64,000 bases of DNA from Thamnidium elegans (GCA_025201345.1 JAIXMG010000041.1:119887-183886), one strand, 5' to 3'; shown: positions 44,445-61,730, counted from the stretch's first letter. Notes: a model not told the origin generated them from the letters alone. Made by a program: numbers and translations.

Positions 44445-46771
44445 ATGTCTAGCCCATTACCAGTGAATGCCAAAAAAGGTCCACGGGGTGAAGAGGACCA
44501 TGGCTCTTATATAAACGAAAATGTGCTTGCAGGTTCTTTTGATAGAGCGGGGTCAACTGCTAGATTAAGTTCTTCTCCTATGCCGCCTACGTTTAATTTC
44601 GGTACTTCTCCCGCTAGAAGTATGCATTCTCATATGTCTTACGGAAGTACAGCACATCCCAATGACCTTCTTTCTTCCACTAGACCTCACTCAACATATG
44701 GCGATAATCTTTCTGTTGCAGATATGCCAGATGATGAAGTAGCTAGAGCAGTAAAACGTCATTTAGTATCTACTTCACCTTCTGGATCTCACCATAATTT
44801 TCCTAGCGGCGGTTCTCCTCGTCGCAGTGTCAATAGTCGACACCCCGAATCGGATGATGAAGGAGAGATTACCAATGTACATCAATTACCAGGTGGAGCC
44901 ATCACACATGATATTTATAAGTGGTCAGAATCTGTAGAAGATAAAAGAGCTCGTATGAAAAGATCTAGATCGGTTAATGTACCACGTAGCGAACCAACTG
45001 ATCCTTCACTTGTGAATTTGAAAGATCCTGGAGGATTTAGACGTCATTTTATTATTGATCGGGCTGCTAAAAAGGGTAAAAAGCCTCCTTCTTGGATTAC
45101 ACATACTTTTGTAGATTTTTTGGCTTTATATGGTCATTTTGGTGGTGAGGATTTAAGTGATGATGAAGGAGAGGAAAGTGATGACGAAGAGAGAAGACAA
45201 AGTTTCTTGGATATTGTTGGTGATGGTGAAGGGTCGGATGAACGTACAGCTTTGTTAACTCAAGCACAAGCAAATGCTGTAGAAGGAACTGCTACACCTT
45301 CCAAGGCTGTGTTTTTATTACTTAAATCATTTATTGGAACAGGTAACTATAATTAATATTAAATACAACTGTTTCTTATAAACATATTCTATTATTAGGT
45401 GTCATGTTTTTACCCAAGGCGTAAGTATTTATTTTTAAACAAACAGAAATGATCTACAACTTTATAATTGGCGTGAGAAATTATTAACTCAGATATATAA
45501 AATAGATTCAATAATGGTGGATTAATGTTCTCGACCTTATTTTTATCTTTTGTTGCTGGCGTTTCACTTTACAGTTTCTTGTTATTAGTTGAAACTCGTA
45601 ACAAAGTTCCAGCATCATTTGGTGACATTGGTGGCGTATTATTTGGTAGAACGATGCGTATGTTGGTATTAGTTGCTATCACAACTTCTCAGGTAAAATT
45701 TCATGATACCATTATGCCGTCATAAATTACTTAATAAGGAACTTTCTCCCCAAAATAGATCGGTTTTGTGTGTGCCTATATGGTTTTTGTCGCACAAAGT
45801 TTACAGGCTTTAATTGAAGCTATCTCTAACTGTGAAACTGATGTACCGCTCTATTACCTTATTTTGGTTCAAATATTCATGTTTGTTCCTCTTGCTATGA
45901 TTCGAAAGATTCAAAAACTTTCAATTTTTGCACTGATTGCTGATGCTTTCATTCTTGTCGGTTTGGTTTATTTATATTACTATGATTTCTTAACCTTGGC
46001 TTTACACGGTGTTGGTAAAGTAGAATGGTTTATTAACCCTGCTTCGTTCCCTATGTTTATCGGTACAGCTGTATTCACGTTCGAAGGTGTTGGTTTAAGT
46101 AAGTCCCGTTATAGTAGCATTTTTATGTAAGCATGGCCACTAACACACGCTCCCAAATAGTTATCCCTATTACGGAATCCATGAAGGAGCCCAAAAAATT
46201 CCCCAAGGTATTAGCTTGGACTATGTTATTTATCACTCTACTCTTTATTTCTCTTGGACTTTTATCCTATCTCGCATTCGGCGAAGACGTTCAAACTGTC
46301 GTCTTATTGAATTTGCCCGCTACACCACTTGTAAATACTATTCAAGGTTTATACGCTCTTGCTATCTGTCTTTCCATTCCATTGCAACTCTTCCCTGCTA
46401 TTCGTATTGTTGAAACCGGCCTCTTTTCCAAATCTGGTAAAAATGATCCTTTGGTCAAGTGGCAAAAGAATATTTTCAGATTTGCTTCAGTTTTGGTTTG
46501 TGCAGGTGTTGCTATTGCTGGCTCTGCCGATCTCGATAAGTTCGTATCCTTAATCGGTTCGCTCTTCTGTATTCCTCTGTGTTTCCTATTCCCACCTCTT
46601 TTCCATTTAAAGGCTGTCGCTAATACTTGGAAGCAAAAATCAATTGATATCTCCATCCTTACTTTTGGTACGGTTTGTATGCTTTATACAACTTATATCA
46701 CTATTGGTCTTTGGACTTCTGAAGGTGAGCCTGTTGCCGTTCCCTCCTCTCGTTGTATCCCTCACGTTTAA
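44445..46771 (+). CDS. Vacuolar amino-acid transporter, Avt3/Avt4 (SLC36-like) type
   Basis: AAAP-family carriers of this type export neutral amino acids from the vacuole. Five exons, 44445-45342, 45399-45420, 45506-45692, 45759-46098 and 46161-46771, join in phase for 685 residues. The first 285 residues are a hydrophilic Ser/Pro/Asp-rich cytosolic N-terminus, as in yeast Avt3/Avt4. The transporter core starts at SKAVFLLLKSFIGTGVMFLP and continues with AFNNGGLMFS, TSQIGFVCAYMVFVAQSLQA, AVFTFEGVGL, a PITESMKEPKKFP loop, LLSYLAFGEDVQTVVLLNLP, LYALAICLSIPLQLFPAIRI and GSLFCIPLCFLFPPLFHLKA. Exon 2 is a 22-nt microexon encoding VMFLPKA of TM1. About ten or eleven TM segments are expected. Intact. 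Confidence 0.93.
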
Positions 46772-47288
46772 ATAACAGACAGGTAAAATTCAGTAGATTA
46801 TTTTATTCCTTCTTGTTTTTATACTTTTTTTTCTCCTTATTCAGTTTATACCTTAAAATTAAATAAAAAGCGTCGCAAAGTAATAAAATTACATGTAATC
46901 ATACAGTAGTGCTTTCGCCCTACTGACATAAAGATAGATTTTAAGTTACCTTATTCTTGTGATCTATGGGCACAAATATAGTAGTGTGTGTGTCACTATT
47001 GAGGACAAAAAATCTGAAATCTCGGGTGACATACCTGAAAGATCTATTTTACTAGAATCTGTAATACACTTTTTGATATCAAAATAAAAGAGTATATTAA
47101 CCTAAAATCAGAGTACTGTCTATAAGCTAGTGACATTTAGAACATTTCGTAGGCGATTTTGTTTCAGTTAAAACAAATAATGCTGCAAAGGTTTTTATTT
47201 AAACGTGACAGTAGCTTAAACAGTACTGAATAGTTAAAAATATACAAATGTTTAATTTGTTCACATAGCGTTTGAATAAATTAATACC
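46772..47288. other. Intergenic stretch upstream of the lipase pseudogene
   Basis: AT-rich. Any remnant of the 5' half of the duplicated lipase is too diverged to see. Nothing else was recognised. Confidence 0.45.
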
Positions 47289-47762
47289 GCATTCGAACTG
47301 TGGATAAAAAAGAGGTCGTCTGGCGGTGCTCAAACCCTTTTCGCTACTTTGGATATTTATCAACGCGACAAGAGATTTACTCCCAAGAATTTGAGTATAT
47401 ACCGTCAGTTGTCCTCATATCGGTAACCCTGATTTCGTTTACTATGTTGAATATACGGCTATTTCTTTCTCTTGCTTTGTCATTGGCAGATATCTTATCC
47501 CTCGTCTCCCCTTCAAGACTTCGGTTTCCTTGAATCTCGGATCAAATTTTCTTCAAATGCTCGTAAGTATCGCTCAACTAGCTTTTTGTATTTAAATAAT
47601 TCTGTGTATGTGCTAATTCATACTGATATACAAAAATTTGTACTTCAATATCGAAATTTATAGCTGTTCTAACTCTATTATACCCTTCACAGGCTTCTTC
47701 GACCATTTAAAAATTGTTATTAGCCTATATTTTCTATAAAGCTACTACGGCGAATTTAAGGT
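47289..47762 (+). pseudogene. Decayed paralogue of the neighbouring lipase (3' half only)
   Basis: The DNA aligns by eye with the 3' half of the intact lipase at 50211-50700. Matches include the oxyanion/serine-loop region CTGGCGGTGCTCAA, a stretch TTTATCAACGCGACAAGAGA, CCCAAGAATTTGAGTATATA, the segment for the region before the catalytic Asp and His, and the last two exons with their introns (CTGTTCTAACTCTATTATAC). Frameshifting indels, for example in the segment after GAGTATATA, destroy the frame. The upstream half with signal peptide, propeptide and the first two exons is absent or unrecognisable. Introns are retained at the same places, so it arose by DNA-level duplication rather than retroposition. 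Confidence 0.88.
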
Positions 47763-49321
47763 ATTCGCTTACAATTATAAAAGTCTCGGCTTTCTTGATG
47801 AACTCGCATTTTAACATATTTTTTGCGGCGTTCTATTTGAAAATAAAAAGATATATTTGATTTGAAGTGGAGCATTGCTTCCAAGAAAATATTGTTTTAA
47901 GTAAAACATATGTGATTTTGGTTTATTTAATCATAACTAAAAAATGTAGTACCCAAAGTCTTCCTATTATAAGATAACCGCGAAATTTACTTATGGAAAT
48001 ATTGTATAAATAATCAAAGACGTAAAGATCATCGCATTGAAAATATAGATCAATTACCACAGTGTTTGAATAATTTACCTAGCCAAGAGAAAGCTCTGTC
48101 ATTTTAACTTTATATTCCAGACGTGTCCTATATCTTTTCCATGGTTATATCGTATACATTAACTTAATTATTAGTTTAACTATTAAACTTACGCCGGTAA
48201 ATAGGTCATGTAAACTAAAGCCTTTACATTTATTTCTATTAGGATTTGATGAGGCAGCTATCTGTTAGTTTTAATAATTGGTATAATATTAGGGATAAGG
48301 GCGTTTAGAACTTTTAACACGATTTAATACATGTTATATATTTTATTTTATATAAACCCAAGTAATATGCAGGGTGATTTATGTTTTAATATGCTACATA
48401 AAAGAAAAAACTAACGTTTTAGGCACCATATGTCAAATATATAGCAACAGTTTAGATTTTTTAATACAAATATCGAATGGCATATGGGCTATAACATGAG
48501 TAGAAAAAGCTGGCAATCTTTATTGAACATAATATTTTATTATAACTTATTAAAGTTGCCAATCGGTCAGCTATTGTTCTCTCTCTTTCTATATATTTAT
48601 AACAGAACATACGTGTAGCCGCTCATTATCAATTGGCTTTCTTCTGTAAACTGTTAACCAAAGTTTAAAAATAAATCTGAGTGGTACAGAAACAGAGTAC
48701 ATTATAATAATTACATCAAAACAAGTACGCACATTTAGTTTGTGCAACCCCGCCAAATTTTAATCTTTAATTATTTCTTACCAAGTGACATACTGAGAAG
48801 TAAACCATTGAGAATAGTTATTTGTCCCTATAATCTTATATTGCTAATATAAATTATGTTATGCTTTTAATTTTTAAGAAAAAAATATCGAGAAAGGTCA
48901 TGCAAACATATTTTACGCAGTTAATGCTAACCGTTGTACTACGAGGTAAACTGGAAAAGCTTAAATAATACCGAGTATACCATGCAGAAGGAAAAATTGT
49001 AAAGAAGTATTGGAAATGTGGGAAATACATAGATACACAAGTGCACATGTTTATGTTTTTCGTAAAGCGGTAATCGAACGAATGATCGAAACCAACGTAC
49101 TACCATACACCTGTACTCTTAGCGACTGTAGCTTCGAGTGAAATGCATATGTTAATTATAAAACTCTATTTTTGACATTTTTTTTTGTTTTTTTTTTTCA
49201 ATTCCATATATATATATATACCATCCTATTTTCTCTATAAATAAATTATTATTTTAATTTACCATTCTACTTCATCTCATAGTTCCTCCTCTACCATTTT
49301 GCTGTCTTTCCTCCTAAAAGC
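47763..49321. other. Intergenic stretch and lipase promoter
   Basis: About 1.5 kb of AT-rich sequence without a supported gene between the lipase pseudogene and the intact lipase. The last 130 bases hold a TA run (49206-49220) and a TATA box. Confidence 0.55.
49236..49244 (+). promoter_or_regulatory. TATA box of the lipase gene
   Basis: TATAAATAA on the sense strand, 86 bp before the ATG at 49322, preceding a pyrimidine-rich leader typical of a transcription start region. Confidence 0.6.
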
Positions 49322-50718
49322 ATGGTTTCATTTACATCAATTAGTCGAGGTGCCGCCTTGATTTCCATCTTATTGCTCGGATTTTCTAATGCCGCTCCAG
49401 TAAAAGAGAGCAATAATCATATTGTGCCGCATCTTAATGCTACTAGTAATGCTCGGGTTTCGCTTCCTCCTTTTATCTCAAGCCGTACTAAACCTGTCTC
49501 CAGTCCTGATTTTGAAGTCAATTTAAATTTAGAGGCAGATATTATCGAGAAGAACATGAAATGGTTCATTGAACACGGCGGCGACGCTCACAATATTACT
49601 AAACGTGGCGTTGAAACCGTCGGTGGTATGACTATGGAACTTCCTAAAAACTCACCCCCAGCGACCACTGCTTCCTCACCTGTGGTAGTTAAAGCCAGTA
49701 CAGCCCAGATAAACGGGTTAAAACTGTATGCTGCTCTTGCTGCTATCCCATACTGTCGAGGCGTCGTACCTTTTGGTAACTGGGACTGTAAAAACTGTTT
49801 AAAATATGTTCCTGACGGAAAGCTTATTGTCACTTTCAGTTCTCTTCTTACTGATACAAACGGGTTTGTATTAAGAAGTGATGCTCAAAAGACTATATAT
49901 CTCGTTTTCCGTGGAACAAATTCTATTCGTAGCGCTATTACTGTACGTAACTATATATGATAACACTATGTTGATAAAAGATCTAATGCTTCTCTTTTTC
50001 ATAGGATTTAGTTTTTACTCAAATGAATTACCCTCCTGTCAGTGGTGCTAAGGTTCATACTGGCTTCTATGCTTCATTCAAAGAAGTTCTTTCTAGCTAT
50101 TTTCCCGTGGTACAGGCACAGCTCACTGCTTATCCTAGTTATAAAGTAGTTATTTCTGGGTAAGTTCTATACTTATTATGTATATCCTTTACTGACAAAT
50201 AGCTGATATTGTAGCCATTCGCTTGGCGGTGCCCAAGCCTTGCTTGCTGGTATGGATCTTTATCAACGTGATAAGAGATTTACTCCCAAGAATTTGAGTA
50301 TATATACCGTGGGTTGCCCTCGTGTTGGTAACCCTTCTTTTGCTTATTATGTTGACTCTACTGGTATTCCTTTCTCTCGCTCTGTTAATGACAGAGATAT
50401 TGTCCCTCATCTCCCCCCTCAAGCCTTTGGTTTTCTTCATCCTGGTGTTGAATCTTGGATCAAATCTTCCTCAAATGTCCGTAAGTATCGTAACACACTT
50501 TTATAATATAGTTATTTTCGTACATGTACTAATTTACGCTACTATATAGGCATTTGTACTTCTAACATCGAAACTGACAGCTGCTCTAACTCTATTGTAC
50601 CCTTCACTAGTTTCACTGACCATTTAAGGTAAAACATATTATTTATTTCTATTTATTTAGATATTTTCACTAATTCGTATATAGTTACTATGGCATTAAT
50701 GAAGGTCTTTGTTTGTAA
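49322..50718 (+). CDS. Secreted triacylglycerol lipase (Rhizopus-type, lipase class 3)
   Basis: An extracellular fungal lipase hydrolysing triglycerides. Five exons, 49322-49942, 50005-50159, 50215-50480, 50550-50628 and 50685-50718, join in phase for 384 residues, close to Rhizopus lipase precursors. It begins with a signal peptide (MVSFTSISRGAALISILLLG) and an N-terminal propeptide ending at a Kex2-like KR site (NITKRGVETVGG). The mature part keeps YVPDGKLIVTFSSLLTDTNG, VLRSDAQKTIYLVFRGTNSI, the nucleophilic Ser in GHSLGGAQALLAG, the SARR-like VGCPRVGNPSFAYYVDS, NDRDIVPHLPPQAFGFLHPG (Asp and neighbouring His) and the C-terminal YYGINEGLCL. One difference is C in VGCPRVG, where Rhizopus lipase has G. 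A truncated paralogue lies 2 kb upstream. Confidence 0.96.
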
Positions 50719-50915
50719 TATATTAAATTAAATAAATTTTGGCTTGTTGATCAAGCTTTTTTTATACATCTACATACACCCCCTTTACAATATTGTGATT
50801 GGTTACGGATAATGAACTTATGACAAGTAGATTGACATGAAACCTTTTAATAAGCATGTATAAAAAAAAAAACTTGCTTTTTTTTTTTCTCTTTTTACCT
50901 TACACATATTTTTTA

Positions 50916-52192
50916 ATGGATACTTATTCTGAGTCAGAGGCTCCCTCTGAAAATACGAATGTAAGAAAAAATTAAATAAGTAAAAACTTATGTTCTTACC
51001 ATACCTTTTAGTCTGATAACTATCAGGTAGTGCCTTCACTAGACGGACACGAAAGCAGTAGTTTACAACCACAAGAGCCATTAGCAAGTGAATTGGCTAT
51101 TGAAGATGTCGAAGAGCCTTTACCTCCTCATCCTATTATTGTGTTTTTATTGAAAGCGATCAAAGTTATATTACTGCCGTTTTGTAAAATATTCTTTGCA
51201 CCTGCTGCACAGAGAACGTTTGTTAAAACAACTATTATGTCCTTGACTTTATCTTGTATTGTTGCTACCAGTATTGTAGCTTATATCCTTTTCTACAACC
51301 AATATATACCACCTATTACACACATACAACCTATTTGGTTCAATTATGGATTACAAAATGCAGGACCACAAGCGATAGTTGATATCTTGGCCGGAAATTC
51401 GGTGGTAAAAAAAAGAAAAGAAAAGGATATTATTTTATTGTACCTTTAGCTTATGTAATTATTTTTTAGGCTTTGAAACATGAGCAAGTGTATGATGTTT
51501 CAATTCAGTTACATGTACCTACTTCCGATACAAATTTTGATATTGGTAATTTTATGATCGACATTGAGTTACAAACAAAGAATGGATCAAGTATTTTAAG
51601 GTCTAGTAGACCAGCTATTTTAAGATACCAATCTCGTACGCAAAGAGTAATGAGGGTATTTGCAAAAGCTATTCCTCTTCTTGTAGGATTATCCGAGGAG
51701 AGTCAAGTGATTACTCCTAAACTTATTGATAATTTTATTGAGTCAAAGGTAAGTTTAGTATAATTTGAGAAAGAAACTTAGAGGTCTGACCACATTTAGA
51801 TAGCACCAAGCTGTGAATAAAGTCAACATACTCGTTTCTAATCCTATGATACAAATCTATGATGCAAAGCTTTTAATTCTTGCTAACTTTCGTGGACTTC
51901 GGTAAGATTGTAAAAGATATATAATTATTACTAGTACTTATTTTTGTTGTCCAAAAAAAGTTATTACATGTATTTCCATAGAATTATAACCGGATTAGTA
52001 TTTATAATTACGTTCTCTACAATCGAATTTATATTTGCAACAATTGCTTGGAAAGGATTCGGAGAACGCTTATGGCTTCGATTATATCAGTTTATGATTG
52101 ATCAGGATCCAACTATAGTGGGTGATCAAACTGAAGATATCGCCAGCGAACAACAATCCAGTACCGAAATGTCGAGTGTAAAATCAGATTAA
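50916..52192 (+). CDS. Seipin (lipid-droplet biogenesis protein)
   Basis: Seipin oligomers sit at ER-lipid droplet contacts and control droplet formation. Five exons, 50916-50960, 51012-51404, 51470-51748, one from about 51812 (HQAVNKVNILVSNPM) and one ending at 52192, join in phase. The cytosolic N-terminus (MDTYSESEAPSENTN) is followed by a helix PPHPIIVFLLKAIKVI, then TM1 (IMSLTLSCIVATSIVAYILF). The lumenal beta-sandwich has YDVSIQLHVPTSDTNFDIGN, FMIDIELQTKNG and SRPAILRYQSRTQRV. TM2 is ITGLVFIITFSTIEFIFATI. An acidic Ser-rich tail follows. The layout of two TMs around an ER-lumenal core is typical. Length is about 340 residues. Confidence 0.9.
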
Positions 52193-52275
52193 TAAATATT
52201 TTGATACATAAAAAAAAAAAAAGAGACAATAGCTTTTATTACTGTTTTATGAAAATGAATATGAATTTTTATAAT

Positions 52276-54163
52276 CTAATGTCTAAATTCGCCGGTTTGT
52301 TCAATACCCATAGCATATTTCATGATTTCGGCCTAATAATAATAAAACAACGTTAGTATATGTATATATATATATATATATATTTTTTTTTTTTTTAAAA
52401 AAAAAAACTTATTACCTTTAAGAATCCAGTATTATTAACAGCATTTAAACCTAAAGAACGAGCCCAGGTGACAGGAGCAGCATCGGTCGAGAACAAACGA
52501 TGCAATTTATCACACGAAGTGATCATCATGATATTACGAAGGTATCTTTCAGAAGCATATTGTCGTAACAAATGAATATTTCCAATGTCTTGACCTTCAG
52601 TAGCACCCTTTTCCAAAAGTTGAGAAAGACATTCGACATCAAGTAAACCTTGGTTCATACCCTGACCAGCAAGGGGATGTGTAGCATGAGCAGCATCACC
52701 CACTAAAGCAACTCTATCGGATACATAACTTTCTGCATTTCTTAAACGGAATGGGAAGGATGCTCTTGATTTATCTTGAACTTGAATAATCTCGGGTGGA
52801 AGAGAGAATTCTCTATCAAAGATTTCTTGATCGTTCATGGATTTTTTGGCAACACTTTCTCTCCAATGGTATTCTTCAGAGATATCACAAGCTGGTTTAA
52901 AGGTTTGCATGTCGATTTGTTTATAGAGGTATTTAAGATCGATGTGAGACATTCTAAAGGCTGCGTTGACCAAGTTACAGAAATCGGTCGATGATACATT
53001 TTTAAGTGCTTTGGCAATTGCAGGAGTAGTAGACCAAACCATTGAAGCATATCCTTCACTTAACTATCAAACTCATATTTTAAATACCTCCTTTTTTTTT
53101 CTTTTCTTTTTTTAAAAAAAACTACTTACTGGAAGCATTGCAATAGGGCCAGTAGGTAAGAATCTTTGCCAGGCAGTGTTATTAGGACGTGTAGGATCAA
53201 GTTTTAATGTAGCAACAACGCCCTGCGCATCATAATCCCAACCAAGTGAATCGATATTTGCAAAGTTACGTACAGGACTGTTAATACCATCAGCACCAAT
53301 CTACACAAAAAATATAATATATAAATTTGACTACGTTCACTTTATATTTTAATCAAATCTTACCAACAAACGAGCTTTTAATTTTCTACCATTATCTAAA
53401 TGCACTGTAGGCCAATCATGAAGATCAAGGTCTTCATCAGCCTTTTTTTCTTCTTCCTTTGGACCTTCAATTTCAGCAACTTTAACTTGTTGAATTAAAT
53501 CAATTTGAGAACCGTTAGCGCGACATTCCTCAATACGTTTTAAAGCAGCGGATTGAACATTCAAGTTTTCAGCCATATATGCAATTGTGTTTTCTTTCAG
53601 GCCTTTAGATCCATAATCTTTTAAAATAGCTGAATCCAAATGAATTCTTGCATCTGTGACACCATCCCAAACTTGCATATCACGATATCCATTTGCTCTA
53701 TCCAATGCCATATGTTTTGTCACGCCGATTTCTAAAAAGGTAAAGGGTTTAGATTTTATATTTTTGTTCGTTTTTTATATAAACTTACGGTCAAAGAATG
53801 ACATTGAACCAGGTGTTAAAGAAACAACACGGTTGGAATAATTATCTGGTTTAGGTTCCCAGTTTCTAACACCTGTCAAATCCATGGCTTCTACAAGCGC
53901 AATACGACTATTACGCAATGAAGGTCGAGAAGCTATATTGAATTAGTTAAAAAAAAAAGGGGGGATCTTTTTCATTATTTTTTTTATGGTTCGTTACCAA
54001 GGGAACAAGCAAGAGTGACACCTGCTACACCACCGCCAATAATCACAACATCGTATGCGTTTTCCAAGTCTGGTGAAATGGAAGCTAATGTACGCTTTTG
54101 AAGCGCGTGTTGGTTACGAAGAAATGGTTGAATAACTTTTTGAGGTTGAATACAACGTAACAT
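52276..54163 (-). CDS. coq6: Ubiquinone biosynthesis monooxygenase COQ6
   Basis: COQ6 is the mitochondrial FAD-dependent hydroxylase acting on C5 of the ubiquinone ring precursor, part of the CoQ synthome on the inner membrane. About seven exons from ATG 54163 ([20 protein letters not shown], a mitochondrial presequence). Features: the FAD-binding GxGxxG site ([19 protein letters not shown]); [37 protein letters not shown] with the GADG motif; [17 protein letters not shown]; and the second FAD motif [20 protein letters not shown] followed by [12 protein letters not shown]. The C-terminus is [17 protein letters not shown] in a separate exon. A long Lys/Glu-rich insert is present in the middle ([17 protein letters not shown]). 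It is divergent from the polymerase gene, ATGs 150 bp apart. Confidence 0.96.
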
Positions 54164-54313
54164 TTTTTTTTTTATTTTTTAAAAAAGTAAAGAATAAACA
54201 AAACAATAAATTTTAAGTTGAGGGGCTCAATACATGTTTAAAAAAAACTGGGAATAAAAATTATTATCTTGTTCTTTTTTTTTTTTTCTTTTTTTTTTTC
54301 TTTTTTTGTAATA

Positions 54314-55784
54314 ATGAGCGATCAAGAGGATGTTGAACATTCTTCACAACTAGTAGAGGAAGAACTAGATTTTTTCTTGGACGATGATTCAGGCGATCTT
54401 GAAGAACAGTTTGAGCTATCACAAGAAAAATTAGAGGCTGTCGCAGTAGATAATGAAGCTTCGTTAAGACATATGCTTGCAGGACCTTCGACAAATAAGG
54501 TACATATATAAAAAAAATTATCAAATGCAATGTAGTTATTGATATATGGGTTCAGGCTGGTCTTGGAAATATTAATAAAGAGCAAGTAAATAAAATCATA
54601 TATGAAGCTTCTAAAGTTAGTACACAACTCGTAAATTGGAAAAATATTACATAAACTTATAAAAAAAAACAGGGCTCAGCATTTTTTGAGCGCGAAAAAG
54701 CTAGAGACGAAGCAATAACCAAACGAATCGATGCCATGTTATTAAAATACGAACCTATCAAAAATCAAAACCTGTTATTTGAACAGAGAATTGCAGATAA
54801 TATGATTCGAGATTTAGAGCAAACGCGAGACTTGACACAATGTATCTGTCATGTAGATATGGATGCATTTTATGCCTCCGTTGAAGAGTTAGAAAACCCG
54901 GAATTAAAAAAGGTACCTATGGCTGTCGGTGGATTATCCATGCTATGTACAAGTAATTATCTTGCGAGAACGTTTGGCGTGCGTAGTGCTATGCCAGGAT
55001 TTATCGCGTTAAAGTTGTGTCCGCAGTTAAAGTTAATACCGTTACATTTTCCCAAATATATCGATGCTTCTAATAAGGTCAGGGCTGTATTTAAAAAGTA
55101 TGATCCTAATTTTTTACCAATGAGTTTGGATGAGGTATATATACAGGATATATAAATGTGTACTATGTTTTTGATATATCTTTTATATATATAAATATAT
55201 ATATTATTATTAGGCTTATTTAAATCTAACTGAGGTAAGTTATACTACAGATTTTTTTTTTTTAAAAAAAAAGACTAAATTTCTTATAAAAAACTGATTT
55301 ATAGTATCTTGCTACAACCGACATGACACCGTCTCAACTAGTAGAAAAAATTCGAGCAGAAATCTTTGAAGCTACTCAATTAACAGCTAGTGCCGGTATT
55401 GCTTGTAACAAAACATTAGCAAAAATATGTAGTGATGTCAATAAACCCAACGGTCAATACTATCTACCAATTGATAGTAAATCAACAATAATAAACTTTG
55501 TTAAAGACTTGAGAATCCGACAAATTCCTGGTGTAGGTCGTGTCACAGAAAGAGGTAAGAATATATTTTTCGTAAAAAAAGACTTTTTGACTCTAAAAAA
55601 AAAGTTGGTATTTTAGTTTTGGAATCACTCGGAGTTGTTAAGTGTGGTGATATATACCTTCGTCGAGCTGTCTTGTATAAACTACTTAGTCCTATCAGTT
55701 TTCAATTTATGTTGAGAAGTTATTTAGGTATTGGGTCAACGTCATTTAGTGAAGAAGTAGAACGAAAGAGTCTAGGCGTTGAGA

Positions 55785-55822
<38 letters not shown>

Positions 55823-56608
55823 CTTATATATTAAACGTACTCTTATTTACGCAATACAGAACTTTTTCTGCCATGTCAAACCCTACCGAATTACTCTCAA
55901 AATTACATGAATTATCTCAATTACTTGAAAAAGATTTAGAAAAGAATAACTTGATGGGTAGAAATATTGGTATTAAATTGAAGTCGGTAACTTATGAAGT
56001 AAGAATTCGATCAAAGACCATGCCTTCTTATATTTGGACCGCAAAGGATATTGAAAGGATAACGAAGGAGTTGTTATTAAAGGAGTTACCGGTTAATATT
56101 CGATTGATGGGTATTCGTATGTCTGCTATGAAACGAAGAGGTAGTGAAGATGAAAGTGTGAGAAAGGTAAAAGTAATACACTAATCCAAAAAAAAAAAAA
56201 AAAGTAATATTAATGCAAAAATAGTATTTTACCAAATTACCTCTTCCTGAAAGTACCTCTACTACAGTTGATAATAGAATGACGAATCGAGAGCCCTTTG
56301 AGACAAAAACAACCGAGAATATTCCTGCTCTTGCATGTCCTATCTGCAATCGCCAACTGGTCTTGGACAATACAAACTTTAATAAACACGTAGATGAGTG
56401 CTTGAGCAAAGTTGAAGTAAAGGCTATTTTAAAAGATCAATTGGATAGGGAGAGATTATATCTTGTATCGAATACAAAACGAGTGAAACGGTAAGATTTT
56501 TTTTTTTTAAAAAAAACAGTGTGATAATAACTAACAAGTTTTATTAGATCCAACGGTTCAAACAAAAATAACGGTAAATCTTTATTAGATTATTATTCGC
56601 ACTCTTAG
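54314..56608 (+). CDS. polk: DNA polymerase kappa (Y-family translesion polymerase)
   Basis: Pol kappa (DinB orthologue) bypasses minor-groove guanine adducts. About ten exons from ATG 54314 ([20 protein letters not shown]). The catalytic palm has [20 protein letters not shown] and, split by introns, SLDE|AYLNLTE; the AYLNLTE exon is a 21-nt microexon (55214-55234). Also seen: [40 protein letters not shown], the HhH-like [11 protein letters not shown], and the little-finger segment [18 protein letters not shown]. After the catalytic core comes a UBZ4/Rad18-type zinc finger ([20 protein letters not shown] then DECL) and a C-terminus [10 protein letters not shown] that looks like a PCNA-interacting (PIP) box. 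Its presence suggests recruitment by ubiquitinated PCNA (inference). Intact. Confidence 0.95.
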
Positions 56609-57098
56609 TATTTAGCTCGAATTTCCGTACATCTATTTACATTTATAAACCATTATAATAAATTATAAAATTCACTTTCCTTCCCCCCTTTCCGATGGAT
56701 AGTTTTAGAGTAAAAGCGGAGGCATCTATGTATAAAATATATACTTGTAAAAAAAAAAATAAGGCTTTTGCTTCTTTAAAAAAATGTCACGATGTTATGT
56801 GTGCAAAAAATCGCTTTAACGAAAATCGGCATAATTTTGTTTTTTAAACTTTAAAAAGGACCAAACTGTAAAAAGGAAACTTGATACACTAGCATATTTT
56901 AATGCACTCTTTATTTATAGTTATGCATTATCCAGATTATGTTTCCCTCGGGCTATCATGACGTATTAAAGCAATTATGTAATACAGAGGAGATACAAAC
57001 TTCGCGTGTTTTATTTGACGTGTTTTTTTTTAGCCTCCTACGCGATTGTGCACATATATTTTCAGGAAAAAAAAATATGGTTCTTCACTTTACCACTA
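56609..57098. other. Intergenic stretch between polK and USP7 genes
   Basis: 3' flank of the polymerase gene and promoter of the deubiquitinase gene; AT-rich, no gene supported. Confidence 0.5.
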
Positions 57099-61476
<4,378 letters not shown>

Positions 61477-61730
61477 GAAGACACTGTAAAAAAAAAAAGT
61501 GGTCAATTTTTATTTATTTTTTTGGGATACTAACGTACCGAATTACACTCTTTTTTTTTATATATGTATATATATTCATTATAATATATATATATAAAAC
61601 ATGTTATACACACAAGCTTTTTTCTGACTTAATACACTCAAGTGGCTTCTTCTTTTTCTTTTTTTCTCTCTCTTTTTTTTTTACTCTCTTTCTCTCTTTT
61701 TTTTCTGGTTTTTTTTTTAAACATTGCAAT

